NCBI GenBank assembly: GCA_910585525.1 | Contig: CAJUFR010000019.1 | Location: forward strand, 1-34,408 | Length of the DNA: 34,408 nucleotides | Source: an uncultured Angelakisella sp. | Lineage (GTDB): Bacteria; Bacillota; Clostridia; Oscillospirales; Ruminococcaceae | Reading direction: 5' to 3' | Shown: piece by piece, positions 1 through 7,433 of the stretch | Numbering within the stretch: the stretch's first letter is position 1 | Layout of the letters: each line of letters starts with the position of its first letter | Program-made: the position numbers and the translations under genes | The notes under the pieces: model-generated | The model's database searches: none | What the model was told of the DNA's origin: nothing | Seen by the model: the letters and a program-made list of their open reading frames with translations, nothing else

Positions 1-130
1 CGCAGCTGGTAAAGTGGGTGGTTTCGCCCGCTCCCTCCTTGAAGTTGGCCTGATAGGGTGCCTCCGGCGGATTGGAAGTTCCCTGCGGGGGGAGGGGGGT
101 GGACGCTTGCGGAGTATCCTGCCGCCGCAT
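1..130 (-). CDS. Unrecognised protein, N-terminal part, running off the left edge
   Basis: On the minus strand an open frame starts with ATG at 130 and is still open at base 1, giving about 43 residues. An in-frame stop lies three codons upstream, so the start is bounded. A GGTGGGG stretch just upstream could serve as a ribosome-binding site. The N-terminus is rich in Pro, Ser and Thr (MRQDTPQASTPLPP), then becomes more protein-like (APYQANFKEGAGETTHF). I do not recognise a family. It would be read away from the galT terminator. It may instead be a chance frame in a degraded region, because a plus-strand fragment begins where it ends. Confidence 0.3.
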   Translation of the reverse strand, partial: MRRQDTPQASTPLPPQGTSNPPEAPYQANFKEGAGETTHFTSC

Positions 131-263
131 CGTCCCCACCTACCCCAACGGCTACCGCTTCGTCGTCATGGGGCGGCTGGTGGAGAAGGGGAGGGTGCTG
201 GACTACGACCGGACCGTCACCGACAACCCCACCGCCCTGGCCCCCTGGAACATCTATGAATAA
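120..263 (+). pseudogene. C-terminal fragment of an unrecognised protein
   Basis: The plus-strand frame ending at the TAA of 261-263 reads like real coding sequence from about base 120 (RIVPTYPNGYRFVVMG, then RTVTDNPTALAPWNIYE), with GC-rich third positions as in the neighbours. Upstream of about 120 the same frame loses that character and has a stop at 51-53, and no other frame continues it convincingly. The stop is followed within a few bases by a strong hairpin, as at a true gene end. I read it as the tail of a truncated or frameshifted gene. A short intact gene starting at 72 is the alternative. Family unknown. Confidence 0.3.
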
Positions 264-266
264 GAA

Positions 267-303
267 GCCCCCGCCTTTCCGGTGCCGGAAGGGCGGGGGC
301 TGG
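267..303. terminator. GC-rich hairpin between the edge fragment and galT
   Basis: AGCCCCCGCC and its near-complement GGGCGGGGGCT face each other across a short loop. The hairpin lies directly after the plus-strand stop at 263 and directly before the galT stop at 305. It can end transcripts from both sides; there is no long T tract on either strand. Confidence 0.6.
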
Positions 304-304
304 A

Positions 305-1804
305 TCATTTTACCGTCTCCAGGAAGCGCAGGAAAGCGGCCTGGCCCTGGGCGTCCCGGCGGTAGACCCCGGCGTGCTCCAGCACCTGGGCGAATACCGC
401 GCCGACCTCCCGCTCCAGGATGCCGGGGGCGTTGTCCCGGGTGAAGGTGTATCTTCCCCGCAGTTCCTCCGCCCAATCGGCGTGCTTCTCCAGTTCCGGG
501 ATGGCCCGGATATCGGCCCCCTCCGCGAGGGCGCCGGCCAGCGCCGTCAGTTCCTTCTCCAGCCGGGCGGGGAGGACGGCAAGGCCCATCACCTCGATGA
601 GGCCGATGTTCTCCTTCTTGATGTGGTGCAGTTCCTGGTGGGGATGGTACACCCCCAGGGGATGCTCCGCCGTGGTGATGTTGTTGCGCAGCACCAGGTC
701 CAGTTCGTAAGCCTCCCCCCGGCGGCGGGCGATGGGGGTGATGGTGTTGTGGGGCTCCCCCTCTGTTTCGGCCAGGATAAAGGCGTCGGGGTCGCTGTAC
801 CCCCGCCAGGCGTCCAGCACCTTGCCGGCCAGTTCCACCAGCCGCTCCGGGTCGCCGCCGGTGAGGCGGACCACCGACATAGGCCAGCGGACGATGCCCC
901 CCTTGATCTCCGGGTAGCCGGGGAAGGAGAACTCCCGTTCCACCGGGGCGGTCTCCATGGGGAAGGTGCAGCAGCCCCCCTGGAAGTGGTCGTGGCTGAG
1001 GATGGACCCCCCCACGATAGGCAGGTCGGCGTTGCTGCCCAGGAAGTAGTGGGGGAACCGGGAGACGAACTCCAGCTGCCGCCGGAAGGTGCCCCGGTCG
1101 ATGCGCATGGGGAGATGCTGGCCGTTAAAGACGATGCAGTGCTCGTTGTAGTAGACATAGGGGGAGTATTGGAGGTACCATTCCACGCCGTCCAGGGTCA
1201 TGGGGATGACCCGGTGGTTCTGCCGGGCGGGGTGGTTCATCCGTCCGGCGTAGCCCACGTTCTCCCGGCAGAGGAGGCACTTGGGGTAGCCGCTCTGGGG
1301 GGCGTTTTTGGCGGCGGCGATGGCCCGGGGGTCCTTCTCCGGCTTGGAGAGGTTGATGGTGATGATCAACTCCCCGTAGGGGGTGGGGGAGAGCCATTTG
1401 CGGTCCTTGGCGACACGGTCCCGGCGGATGTAGTTGGTGTCCTGGCTGAAGGTATAATACCAGCCGGTGGCCTCCCTGGGGGAACGCCGGTACCGGGCCC
1501 GGAACTCCCCGATGACCAGGGAGGGCCGGGGGGTCAAAAGCCCCATGAGCCGGGTGTCGAAAAGGTCCCGGCTGGTGATGTCATCCCCGCAGAGACCCTT
1601 TTCCACGGCGTGGGTGGTAAGGGCGTCCAGGATATCCGCCAGGGGGGCGGAAAAAGGCTGGTCCGGGGGGGAAAAGCTATCCTCCTCCAGGGCCTCCAGC
1701 AGGCGGTTCACCGCCCAGGTATGGTCATCCGGCTGGATCAGCCCCTTCTCCCGGGCGTAGTCCGCCAGGGCGGCGACAGTGCGGCAAAGCTGGGGGTTGG
1801 TCAT
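305..1804 (-). CDS. galT: UDP-glucose--hexose-1-phosphate uridylyltransferase (GalT, Firmicutes class)
   Basis: Transfers UMP from UDP-glucose to galactose-1-phosphate, the second committed Leloir step, in the cytoplasm. The protein is 499 residues, the length of the Firmicutes class-2 GalT rather than the roughly 350-residue E. coli form. A SHDHFQGG segment at 270-277 carries the His-x-His expected for the nucleotidyl-transfer histidine, and a PKCLLCREN segment lies earlier. The frame stays open far upstream, but the ATG at 1804 is preferred: AAAGGAG sits just upstream and overlaps the galK stop, and MTNPQLCRTVAALADY is a plausible N-terminus. It is the last gene of the lipoprotein-galK-galT operon and is followed by a hairpin. 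Confidence 0.95.
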   Translation of the reverse strand: MTNPQLCRTVAALADYAREKGLIQPDDHTWAVNRLLEALEEDSFSPPDQPFSAPLADILDALTTHAVEKGLCGDDITSRDLFDTRLMGLLTPRPSLVIGEFRARYRRSPREATGWYYTFSQDTNYIRRDRVAKDRKWLSPTPYGELIITINLSKPEKDPRAIAAAKNAPQSGYPKCLLCRENVGYAGRMNHPARQNHRVIPMTLDGVEWYLQYSPYVYYNEHCIVFNGQHLPMRIDRGTFRRQLEFVSRFPHYFLGSNADLPIVGGSILSHDHFQGGCCTFPMETAPVEREFSFPGYPEIKGGIVRWPMSVVRLTGGDPERLVELAGKVLDAWRGYSDPDAFILAETEGEPHNTITPIARRRGEAYELDLVLRNNITTAEHPLGVYHPHQELHHIKKENIGLIEVMGLAVLPARLEKELTALAGALAEGADIRAIPELEKHADWAEELRGRYTFTRDNAPGILEREVGAVFAQVLEHAGVYRRDAQGQAAFLRFLETVK

Positions 1805-1817
1805 GATTGTCACTCCT

Positions 1818-3092
1818 TTACCCGATCTTGACCCCGCCCACCGGGCGGATGGATACCACGTGGCAGCTGCCCTCTCCCAGCACCGCCTCGATGCCGGAAC
1901 GGAAGGCGGGCAGCCGGTCCAGGGGAACAAAGGCTTGGGCGGTGCCGCCGAAGCCTCCCCCGTGGACCCGCACCGCCCCGGTGCCCTCCAGCAGCCGCCG
2001 GGCCAGGGCGATGGTGAACAGCAGTTCCTGGTGCCGGGCCTGTCCGGCGGGCACCACGTTCTGGAGGTAGAGGGCGGAGGAATCCCCGGACTGGCGGACC
2101 AGTTCCAGGAAGGCGGGGAAGTCCCCCTGGGCCAGCGCCCGGGCCTGGGCGGCGGCACGGCGGTTCTCGTCGTAGACATGGAAGGCCCGCAGCGCCCCCC
2201 GGTCCCCGGCGGCGGCCCGGACCTTGGGGAGGGCGGCCAGGAACTCCTCCTCCGGCAGCTGGCGCAGCACCTCCTTGCCAAAAAGGGCGCAGACCGCCTT
2301 TAACTCCTGGGTGACGGCGGCGTACTCGGCGGTGAGGTCGGCGTGGCCCGCCCCGGAATCGATGATGCAGAGGGCGTGGCCGTTGGCCGCCAGGTCCAGG
2401 GCGATCCGTTCCACCACCGGCTCCTCCGGCCGGGCGAAGTCGATGGCCACCACCCCGCCCACCGAGGACGCCATCTGGTCCATAAGGCCGCAGGGCTTGC
2501 CGAAGTAGACGTTCTCGGCGTACTGGCCGATCTGGGCCAGTTCCACCGGGGAGCGGCTGTCGTCCCAAAACAGGCTGTTCAGCATGGTGCCGGTCAGCAC
2601 CTCAAAGGCGGCGGAGGAACTGAGGCCGCTGCCCCCGGGGACGCTGGAGGTGAGCCAGGCGTCCAGTCCCGCTTTTTCCAAGGGGCAGCCCAGTTCGGCC
2701 ATCCGGGCGGCCACCCCCCGCACCAGGGCGGCGGAGGTGTTCTCCTCCTCCGGCAAAGGCTCCCGCCGGCCCAGGTCCACGGTGAGGAGGGAGTACCCCT
2801 CCGACTGGATACGGATCACGCCGCTGTGGTTGGGGGCGGCGGCGGCTAAAATATCCAGGTCCACGCTGGCGGCCAGCACCCGGCCCCGCTGGTGGTCGGT
2901 GTGGTTGCCCCCCAGCTCGGTGCGGCCGGGGGCGCTGAACAGGGCGGCGGCAGGGGCGCCGAAGGTCCGGCGGAAGCCGTCCAGCGCCTTGGCGCAGCGG
3001 CTCCGGGCCGTTTCCACGTCGCCGTAAAGGGCGGCAAGGCTGGCGTCAAGGCCGCCTTGGTCCAGGCGTGTCTCCAGGGAAAGGGTCTCCAT
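1818..3092 (-). CDS. galK: Galactokinase
   Basis: Phosphorylates galactose at C1 with ATP. The protein is 424 residues, a GHMP kinase. The galactokinase signature GRTELGGNHTDHQRG lies at 56-70, the ATP-binding GSGLSSSAA loop in the middle, and the C-terminal glycine motif VHGGGFGGTAQAF near the end. The ATG at 3092 follows AAAAGGAGG, which overlaps the stop of the upstream lipoprotein gene. The galT start lies 13 bases after the galK stop, so translation of the three genes is tightly coupled. No galE or galM is in the window; galU lies about 24 kb away on the same strand. Confidence 0.95.
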   Translation of the reverse strand: METLSLETRLDQGGLDASLAALYGDVETARSRCAKALDGFRRTFGAPAAALFSAPGRTELGGNHTDHQRGRVLAASVDLDILAAAAPNHSGVIRIQSEGYSLLTVDLGRREPLPEEENTSAALVRGVAARMAELGCPLEKAGLDAWLTSSVPGGSGLSSSAAFEVLTGTMLNSLFWDDSRSPVELAQIGQYAENVYFGKPCGLMDQMASSVGGVVAIDFARPEEPVVERIALDLAANGHALCIIDSGAGHADLTAEYAAVTQELKAVCALFGKEVLRQLPEEEFLAALPKVRAAAGDRGALRAFHVYDENRRAAAQARALAQGDFPAFLELVRQSGDSSALYLQNVVPAGQARHQELLFTIALARRLLEGTGAVRVHGGGFGGTAQAFVPLDRLPAFRSGIEAVLGEGSCHVVSIRPVGGVKIG

Positions 3093-3108
3093 AGGGGGAT
3101 ACCTCCTT

Positions 3109-4500
3109 TTATTCTGTGGTGTCGTCCACCCGCTGGGCGGAGAGCAGCATCCAGCTGCCGTCGTGGTTCTTTTCCAGGGTGTAGCGAAGGGTGCGCAGGG
3201 GGGCGGTGCAAAGGACATCGCCGTAGAAGGTGACATCCACCTGGGCCTGGCTGCTCCGTATCCTGGGGGGCTGGATCAGCAGGTCGTAGATGTTGCCCCC
3301 CCGGCCCCAGAGCAGGTAGCGGTCCTGCTCCTTGACATAAAACTTGGTGCCCCGGCCGTCAAAGCCGGTGATGCCAAAGGTCTTTTGGATGGCGGCGTCC
3401 AGTTCCGCCGGGGTGTACCGCTGGTCCCCCTCCGACGACTCGGCAAAGAGGAGGGAAAACTCCACCACCGTCTCCGGCGGCAGGTCCCAGGGGGTCGCAA
3501 AGGTGGCGCTGCCGTAGAAGCCGATAAAAGCGTCCACATACCAGGCGGGGCCGGGGCCGTCCTGGTTCTGCTCCACATAGCCGCCCCAGTTGTAATATTC
3601 CTCCGAAGCCGGGCGGAAGTAGGCGGGGTAGACCCGGTCGCCATACCGCATCTCGTTGCAGTTCATCACCAGCCGGAACTGCTGCTCCCCCTCCGGGAAA
3701 ACGCCGGCGCCGTTCTCCACTGTGACGGCCACCCGGTAGTCCCCCCAGCTGTCCCCCTCCTCCACCGTCTCGGTGACCTTGGCAGAACTGACTTTTATCT
3801 CCTGCCAGGCGGAAAGGTCCCCCAGCATCCCGCTTTGGTCCTGGGGCAGACTGCCGTTCACGACAGATGCCAGAAATTCCTCGGCGGCCAGCCGGGCGGC
3901 GTCTGCCTCCACCAGGGAATCCTGGTCGGAGCCCTCCCGGATGAGGGTCCGCTCCGCCTCCCACCGGGGGGCGTCCAGCCGCCAGCCGCCGGCGGTCTTG
4001 GTCATGGAGAGCCGGGTCCGGTAGAGGGAGCCGTCCAGCCCCGTCTCCTGGAAGAGGAAGGCGGCGGCGCTGTCGCTCTGGCTCTCCGCCTGGATGGAGG
4101 TGTCATCCACCTCGTACCCCAGGGTCAGGAGGGTGGGGCGGGCGCTCCGCAGCAGCTGGCCGTTCTCGATCTTCAGCAGGGGGGCGCCGGTCTGGTCCGG
4201 GGCCTCCAGGATGTCCCGCACCGTCTCGCTGCGGAGGTAGATGCTCTCCAGCCGCTTTTGCAGGGCGTCGATGGTCTCGTACCCGGCGGAGTTCACCGGC
4301 TGGTAGCCGGTGCCGCCTTGGCTGCTGTCCACCGTCAGCCCCCCGCCGTAGATGAGGTAATACACCTCGTAATCCGCCGCCAGCAGCCGCCGGAAGGCGT
4401 CCTCTGGGCTGGCGTCCGGCTGCTGCTTCTCCCCGCAGCCCCCCAGGGCCGCCAGGCAGAGGCAGAAGGCCAGCAGGGCGCAGGCCAGCCGCTTCTTCAT
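3109..4500 (-). CDS. Predicted lipoprotein of unknown function
   Basis: A 463-residue secreted protein. It starts MKKRLACALLAFC, followed by a hydrophobic stretch and a lipobox ending in LGGC, so Cys22 should be lipidated and anchor the mature protein outside the membrane. The rest is soluble, rich in Asp, Glu, Tyr and Trp, with no transmembrane helix. The C-terminal region (GRGTKFYVKEQDRYLLWGRG, then a beta-rich tail) resembles small lipoprotein domains that end in a strand reading SWMLLSAQRV, but I cannot name a family. The frame extends upstream to 4644; the start at 4500 has GGAGGGGG before it and gives a proper signal peptide. It is the first gene of the gal operon, which suggests but does not prove a role at the surface in sugar use. 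Confidence 0.85.
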   Translation of the reverse strand: MKKRLACALLAFCLCLAALGGCGEKQQPDASPEDAFRRLLAADYEVYYLIYGGGLTVDSSQGGTGYQPVNSAGYETIDALQKRLESIYLRSETVRDILEAPDQTGAPLLKIENGQLLRSARPTLLTLGYEVDDTSIQAESQSDSAAAFLFQETGLDGSLYRTRLSMTKTAGGWRLDAPRWEAERTLIREGSDQDSLVEADAARLAAEEFLASVVNGSLPQDQSGMLGDLSAWQEIKVSSAKVTETVEEGDSWGDYRVAVTVENGAGVFPEGEQQFRLVMNCNEMRYGDRVYPAYFRPASEEYYNWGGYVEQNQDGPGPAWYVDAFIGFYGSATFATPWDLPPETVVEFSLLFAESSEGDQRYTPAELDAAIQKTFGITGFDGRGTKFYVKEQDRYLLWGRGGNIYDLLIQPPRIRSSQAQVDVTFYGDVLCTAPLRTLRYTLEKNHDGSWMLLSAQRVDDTTE

Positions 4501-4533
4501 AAAGCCCCCTCCATTCTTCTCAATAATAAAAAT

Positions 4534-4563
4534 ATTATAGACCCGGGAGGGGCGTTTCGTCAA
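4534..4563 (-). promoter_or_regulatory. Promoter of the lipoprotein-galK-galT operon
   Basis: Read on the minus strand: TTGACG (4558-4563), an 18-base spacer, and TATAAT (4534-4539). It lies about 35 bases upstream of the lipoprotein start. Confidence 0.7.
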
Positions 4564-4571
4564 TGCAAAAC

Positions 4572-4588
4572 GGCCCCCGGGCGGGGCC
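4572..4588. terminator. GGCCCC/GGGGCC hairpin between divergent promoters
   Basis: GGCCCC at 4572-4577 pairs with GGGGCC at 4583-4588. On the minus strand it is followed by GTTTTG. It lies between the divergent gal and ribokinase promoters and may block antisense read-through. Weak T tract. Confidence 0.35.
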
Positions 4589-4607
4589 TTTGCCGGGATA
4601 TTTTGAA

Positions 4608-4645
4608 TTGAATTTCCCGGGGAAAGGTGGTATGATAATACCATC
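4608..4645 (+). promoter_or_regulatory. Ribokinase promoter with overlapping inverted repeat
   Basis: TTGAAT (4608-4613), a 17-base spacer and TATGAT (4631-4636) form a sigma-A type promoter; the bases before the -10 read TGG, an extended -10. The perfect inverted repeat TGGTAT-GATA-ATACCA (4628-4643) covers the -10 and is a likely operator. Confidence 0.65.
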
Positions 4646-4674
4646 TATAATAACAAAATGGAGGGTGGAACAGG

Positions 4675-5592
4675 ATGGAGAAAAAGATACTGGTTATCGG
4701 CAGCTTGAATATGGATATGGTCATCCCGGTGAAGGAACTGCCCCGGAAGGGGGAGACGATCCTTGGGGGGAGCCCCGATTACATCCCCGGGGGGAAGGGG
4801 GCCAACCAGGCGTGCGCCGCCGGCAAGCTGGGGGGGAAGGTCACCATGCTGGGCAAGGTGGGCCGGGACGAGATGGGCAAGGCGCTGAAGGCCAACTTAG
4901 CCGCCGCCGGGGTGGATGTTTCCCATGTGGAGGAGACCCCTGACGCCCCCACTGGCATGGCGGTGATCTATGTCAGCGAGACGGGGAGCAACAGCATCGT
5001 GGTCATCCCCGGGGCCAACGGCTGCTGCGACGTGGCGTACATCGAGGCCAACGAGGAACTGATCGCCGCCCATGATATCATTGTCCTGCAGCTGGAGATC
5101 CCCTACGAGGCGGTGTTCCGGGCCATCCAGCTGGCAAAGAAGCACCACCGCCTGGTGGTGCTCAACCCCGCCCCCGCCCCCGATTCCCTGCCCGGGGAGG
5201 TCATCGCCAGCCTGGACTACTTCACCCCCAACGAGACCGAGATGGCCCGCATCGCCGGCCTGCCGGTGGGGGGGACCGAGGAAGCCATCGCCGCCGGCAA
5301 GGCGCTGGTAGGGAAGGGGGTGGGCACCGTCCTGGCTACCCTGGGGGAGGCCGGGGCGCTGCTGGTCACCAAGGATCAGGCCCAGGTCATCCCCTCCCTG
5401 CGGGTGCAGGCGGTGGACACCACCGCCGCCGGGGACACCTTTAACGGCGCCTTCGTCACCGCCCTGGCGGAGGGCCGCCCCGAGGCCGAGGCCATCGCCT
5501 TCGGCAACAAGGCCGCCGCCATCTCGGTGACCCGCAAAGGCGCCCAGACCTCCATCCCCACCCGGGCCGAAGTGGACGGGTACCGGGGGTAG
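4675..5592 (+). CDS. rbsK: Ribokinase (PfkB family)
   Basis: Phosphorylates D-ribose at O5 with ATP, feeding the pentose phosphate pathway. The 305-residue protein starts with the family pattern ILVIGSLNMDMVIPV, has the sugar-binding motif GGKGANQA near 40, and the C-terminal PfkB signature TTAAGDTFNGAF near 250-260, with the catalytic base being the Asp of AGDTF (about 254). GGAGGG at 4660-4665 sets the start. It stands alone: no rbs transporter or rbsR is next to it, so ribose is either imported by genes elsewhere or arises from nucleoside breakdown. The next gene is convergent, 17 bases away, with no clear terminator between. Confidence 0.93.
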   Translation: MEKKILVIGSLNMDMVIPVKELPRKGETILGGSPDYIPGGKGANQACAAGKLGGKVTMLGKVGRDEMGKALKANLAAAGVDVSHVEETPDAPTGMAVIYVSETGSNSIVVIPGANGCCDVAYIEANEELIAAHDIIVLQLEIPYEAVFRAIQLAKKHHRLVVLNPAPAPDSLPGEVIASLDYFTPNETEMARIAGLPVGGTEEAIAAGKALVGKGVGTVLATLGEAGALLVTKDQAQVIPSLRVQAVDTTAAGDTFNGAFVTALAEGRPEAEAIAFGNKAAAISVTRKGAQTSIPTRAEVDGYRG

Positions 5593-5609
5593 GGGGAATA
5601 TCGAGACGG

Positions 5610-5900
5610 TCAGTCAGCACCTCTTAAATAGTCACACACGATATCATGCAATTCGATATATGGAGCATCTTTCAGGCTTTCTCCGGTTTTTTCCGAAGTG
5701 ACCTTTAACCTCCCGATATTCTGATCCCGGTAGCCGTCGATGACCTCCATGATCCTTATGATGACCTCGGAAGTGATCTCATAATATTTACCCTTTATCC
5801 CTTCATTATCATCCTGCCCTAGTGCTGTTTGGACACAGCTTTCTTGAATATCAGCAAGTGCCCCTAAAAATTCCCTTTGAAATCGATTCAGCTTATCCAT
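5610..5900 (-). CDS. Small orphan protein of unknown function
   Basis: A 96-residue acidic, mostly helical soluble protein (MDKLNRFQREFLGALAD at the start, YIELHDIVCDYLRGAD at the end), with no signal peptide or transmembrane segment. I do not recognise a family. The frame extends 15 codons upstream, but the ATG at 5900 has AGGTGG six bases before it and is preferred. Base composition is clearly AT-richer than the flanking genes, with codons such as ATA, TTA and AAA that its neighbours avoid, which suggests recent acquisition. It is convergent with ribokinase and has no partner gene. Confidence 0.65.
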   Translation of the reverse strand: MDKLNRFQREFLGALADIQESCVQTALGQDDNEGIKGKYYEITSEVIIRIMEVIDGYRDQNIGRLKVTSEKTGESLKDAPYIELHDIVCDYLRGAD

Positions 5901-5986
5901 TATCATCCACCTGCTCATCGTGATCTGTTGCTCTGATGATAGCACGGCTGATCTTTACTTTCAAGCCAATGAACGGGCAGACCTGA

Positions 5987-6021
5987 AACAGCCCCCGGAG
6001 GAGCGTTCCCCCGGGGGCTGA
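5987..6021 (-). terminator. Terminator after the ZIP transporter
   Basis: On the minus strand AGCCCCCGGGGG and CCTCCGGGGGCT form a strong hairpin followed by GTTTCAG, directly after the stop of the ZIP gene. Confidence 0.6.
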
Positions 6022-6023
6022 TC

Positions 6024-6746
6024 TCATCCCGACAGCGCCATAACGAACAGCACCCCCGCCGCCAGCCAGGCGATGGGGCGGGTGGGGTGGTCCTTGCCCG
6101 CCTCCTCCTGGGCGGTGGGCAGCAGTTCGGCGCAGCTGATGTGGATCATCAGCCCCGCCACCGAGGCCACCATCACCCCCATGGCGAAGGGCTGCATCCC
6201 CCGCAGCAGCGTTTTGCCCAGCAGGTACCCCATCAGCACCGGCAGGGCGGTGGAGGAGGACAGGAGAAAGGCCCGCAGCCGCCGCCCGGTGGCCAGGTAG
6301 TAGGGGGCGGAGGTGCAGATGCCCTCCGGGATGTTGTGCACCGCGATGGCCAGCGCCACCGTCACCAGCGCCCGGGGGTCCTCCATGGCCCCGGCGCTGG
6401 CCATGGCCATCCCCTCCGGCAGGTTGTGGAGGAAGATGCCGGCGATCATCAGCAGCGAGGTCCGCTCCAACTCCCCGCCCGTTCCGGCGGCCCTCCGGGG
6501 CAGCATCCCCTCCAGCACCGCCATAGTCAGCACCCCAATGGCCAGCCCCGCCGCTGTCCCGGCCAGGCCGCATTTGGCAAGGCTCTCCGGCAGCAGCTCC
6601 AGGAAGGAGATGGCCAGCATCGCCCCCCCGGCAAAGGCCAGCATCCCCCCGGTGAGCCGCCGCCCCGGCGGGAAAGCCACCCCCAACCCCGAGCCGATCA
6701 CCGGCCCAGCCACCGCCACCGCCAGCACCCAAAGTTCATCCGACAC
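6024..6746 (-). CDS. ZIP-family metal transporter (ZupT-like)
   Basis: An integral membrane protein of 240 residues expected to import Zn2+ and perhaps other divalent metals. It is almost entirely hydrophobic, with about eight predicted membrane segments. The two metal-binding signatures of the family are present: HNLPEGMAMA in the fourth helix and HNIPEGICTS in the fifth. The start is a GTG at 6746 preceded by AAAGGGGGG; the frame runs on upstream to 6875, but those residues are Pro/Arg-rich and unlike a membrane protein. It is divergent from the marR gene. I saw no clear metal-responsive operator. Confidence 0.88.
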   Translation of the reverse strand: MSDELWVLAVAVAGPVIGSGLGVAFPPGRRLTGGMLAFAGGAMLAISFLELLPESLAKCGLAGTAAGLAIGVLTMAVLEGMLPRRAAGTGGELERTSLLMIAGIFLHNLPEGMAMASAGAMEDPRALVTVALAIAVHNIPEGICTSAPYYLATGRRLRAFLLSSSTALPVLMGYLLGKTLLRGMQPFAMGVMVASVAGLMIHISCAELLPTAQEEAGKDHPTRPIAWLAAGVLFVMALSG

Positions 6747-6868
6747 GCGCCAGCCCCCCTTTCGGGTATAGTTTATGCGGGGGACAGGGGGGAGATACGG
6801 GGGGATGCGGGGGCACCGGGATATTCCAGGGGAGGGGCGGTAGAGGTCATGAAACCAAACGCAGACTA

Positions 6869-6898
6869 TTGACACACAACAAAAAGCATGCTATCATT
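6869..6898 (+). promoter_or_regulatory. marR promoter with palindromic operator
   Basis: TTGACA (6869-6874), 17-base spacer, TATCAT (6892-6897). The 8-bp palindrome AGCATGCT (6885-6892) sits at the junction of spacer and -10, an ideal place for autorepression. A related palindrome lies upstream of the MATE gene. Confidence 0.7.
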
Positions 6899-6918
6899 AC
6901 TGTCAGGAGGGATGCAGG

Positions 6919-7341
6919 ATGGAGCCCCGGAAAGACTGCGGATCACTTCTTAAACAGATCAATGACGAGATGCGGAAAAACGCCAATAACGCCATGCGGG
7001 CCCAGGATATGACGCTGGCGCAGCTGGAGGCGCTGGTCCAGCTGGAGCAGGCCCCGGATGGCCAGCACTCGCTGAAGGAACTGGAGCAGCTGCTCCATGT
7101 GGCCCAATCCACGGCGGCGGGGATCATTTCCCGGCTGGAGCAGAAGGGCTATGTGGAGGGGTTTGGCGATGCCGGGGACCGGCGGGTCAAGCTGGTGCGG
7201 ATCACGCCGGCGGGACGGGTGTGTGTCGGCGCCGCCCTCCACCACCGGGCCGAGGCGGAGGAGCGTCTCCTCTCCGGCCTGACAGAGGCGGAACGGGATA
7301 TTTTCTACCTGCTTTTAAAGAAGGTGCGGGATTCCCTGTAA
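6919..7341 (+). CDS. MarR-family transcriptional regulator
   Basis: A 140-residue cytoplasmic DNA-binding protein, the usual MarR length. It has N-terminal dimerisation helices, then a winged helix (LKELEQLLHVAQSTAAGIISRLEQKGYV, about 53-80) and the characteristic wing reading DAGDRRVKLVRITPAGR. GGAGG precedes the ATG. A terminator and a separate promoter follow before the MATE pump gene on the same strand. Its probable targets are its own promoter and the pump promoter, which share a palindromic core. The ligand cannot be read from the sequence. Confidence 0.9.
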   Translation: MEPRKDCGSLLKQINDEMRKNANNAMRAQDMTLAQLEALVQLEQAPDGQHSLKELEQLLHVAQSTAAGIISRLEQKGYVEGFGDAGDRRVKLVRITPAGRVCVGAALHHRAEAEERLLSGLTEAERDIFYLLLKKVRDSL

Positions 7342-7345
7342 AAAA

Positions 7346-7377
7346 ATGCCGCCACGACGCTGCGGCGGCATTTCTTT
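7346..7377 (+). terminator. Terminator after marR
   Basis: ATGCCGCC and GGCGGCAT form a hairpin followed by TTCTTT. It implies that the pump gene is mostly transcribed from its own promoter. Confidence 0.7.
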
Positions 7378-7386
7378 GCGCAAATC

Positions 7387-7411
7387 AATAGTATGCTATT
7401 AAAAGTATCAT
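7387..7411 (+). promoter_or_regulatory. Putative MarR operator upstream of the MATE pump
   Basis: The inverted repeat AATAG-TATG-CTATT (7387-7400) shares AG(C/T)ATGCTAT with the marR promoter palindrome, and TATCATT follows as it does there. The core promoter is less clear; TTGCGC at 7376-7381 could be the -35. Confidence 0.5.
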
Positions 7412-7433
7412 TTCAAATCAAGGAGGTATTCTT

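Noticed and set aside
374..1831. Long open frame on the plus strand over galT (485 codons)
   Set aside because: It is the complement of galT in GC-rich DNA, with Gly/Val/His-rich low-complexity sequence and no family match.
2571..2590. GGCTGTTCAGCAT inside galK resembling the dispersed repeat
   Set aside because: It encodes the galK residues MLNSL in the correct frame and lacks the flanking repeat bases, so the match is most likely chance.
4501..4644. Upstream extension of the lipoprotein to 4644
   Set aside because: It crosses the promoter and would bury the signal peptide; the ATG at 4500 has a strong ribosome-binding site.
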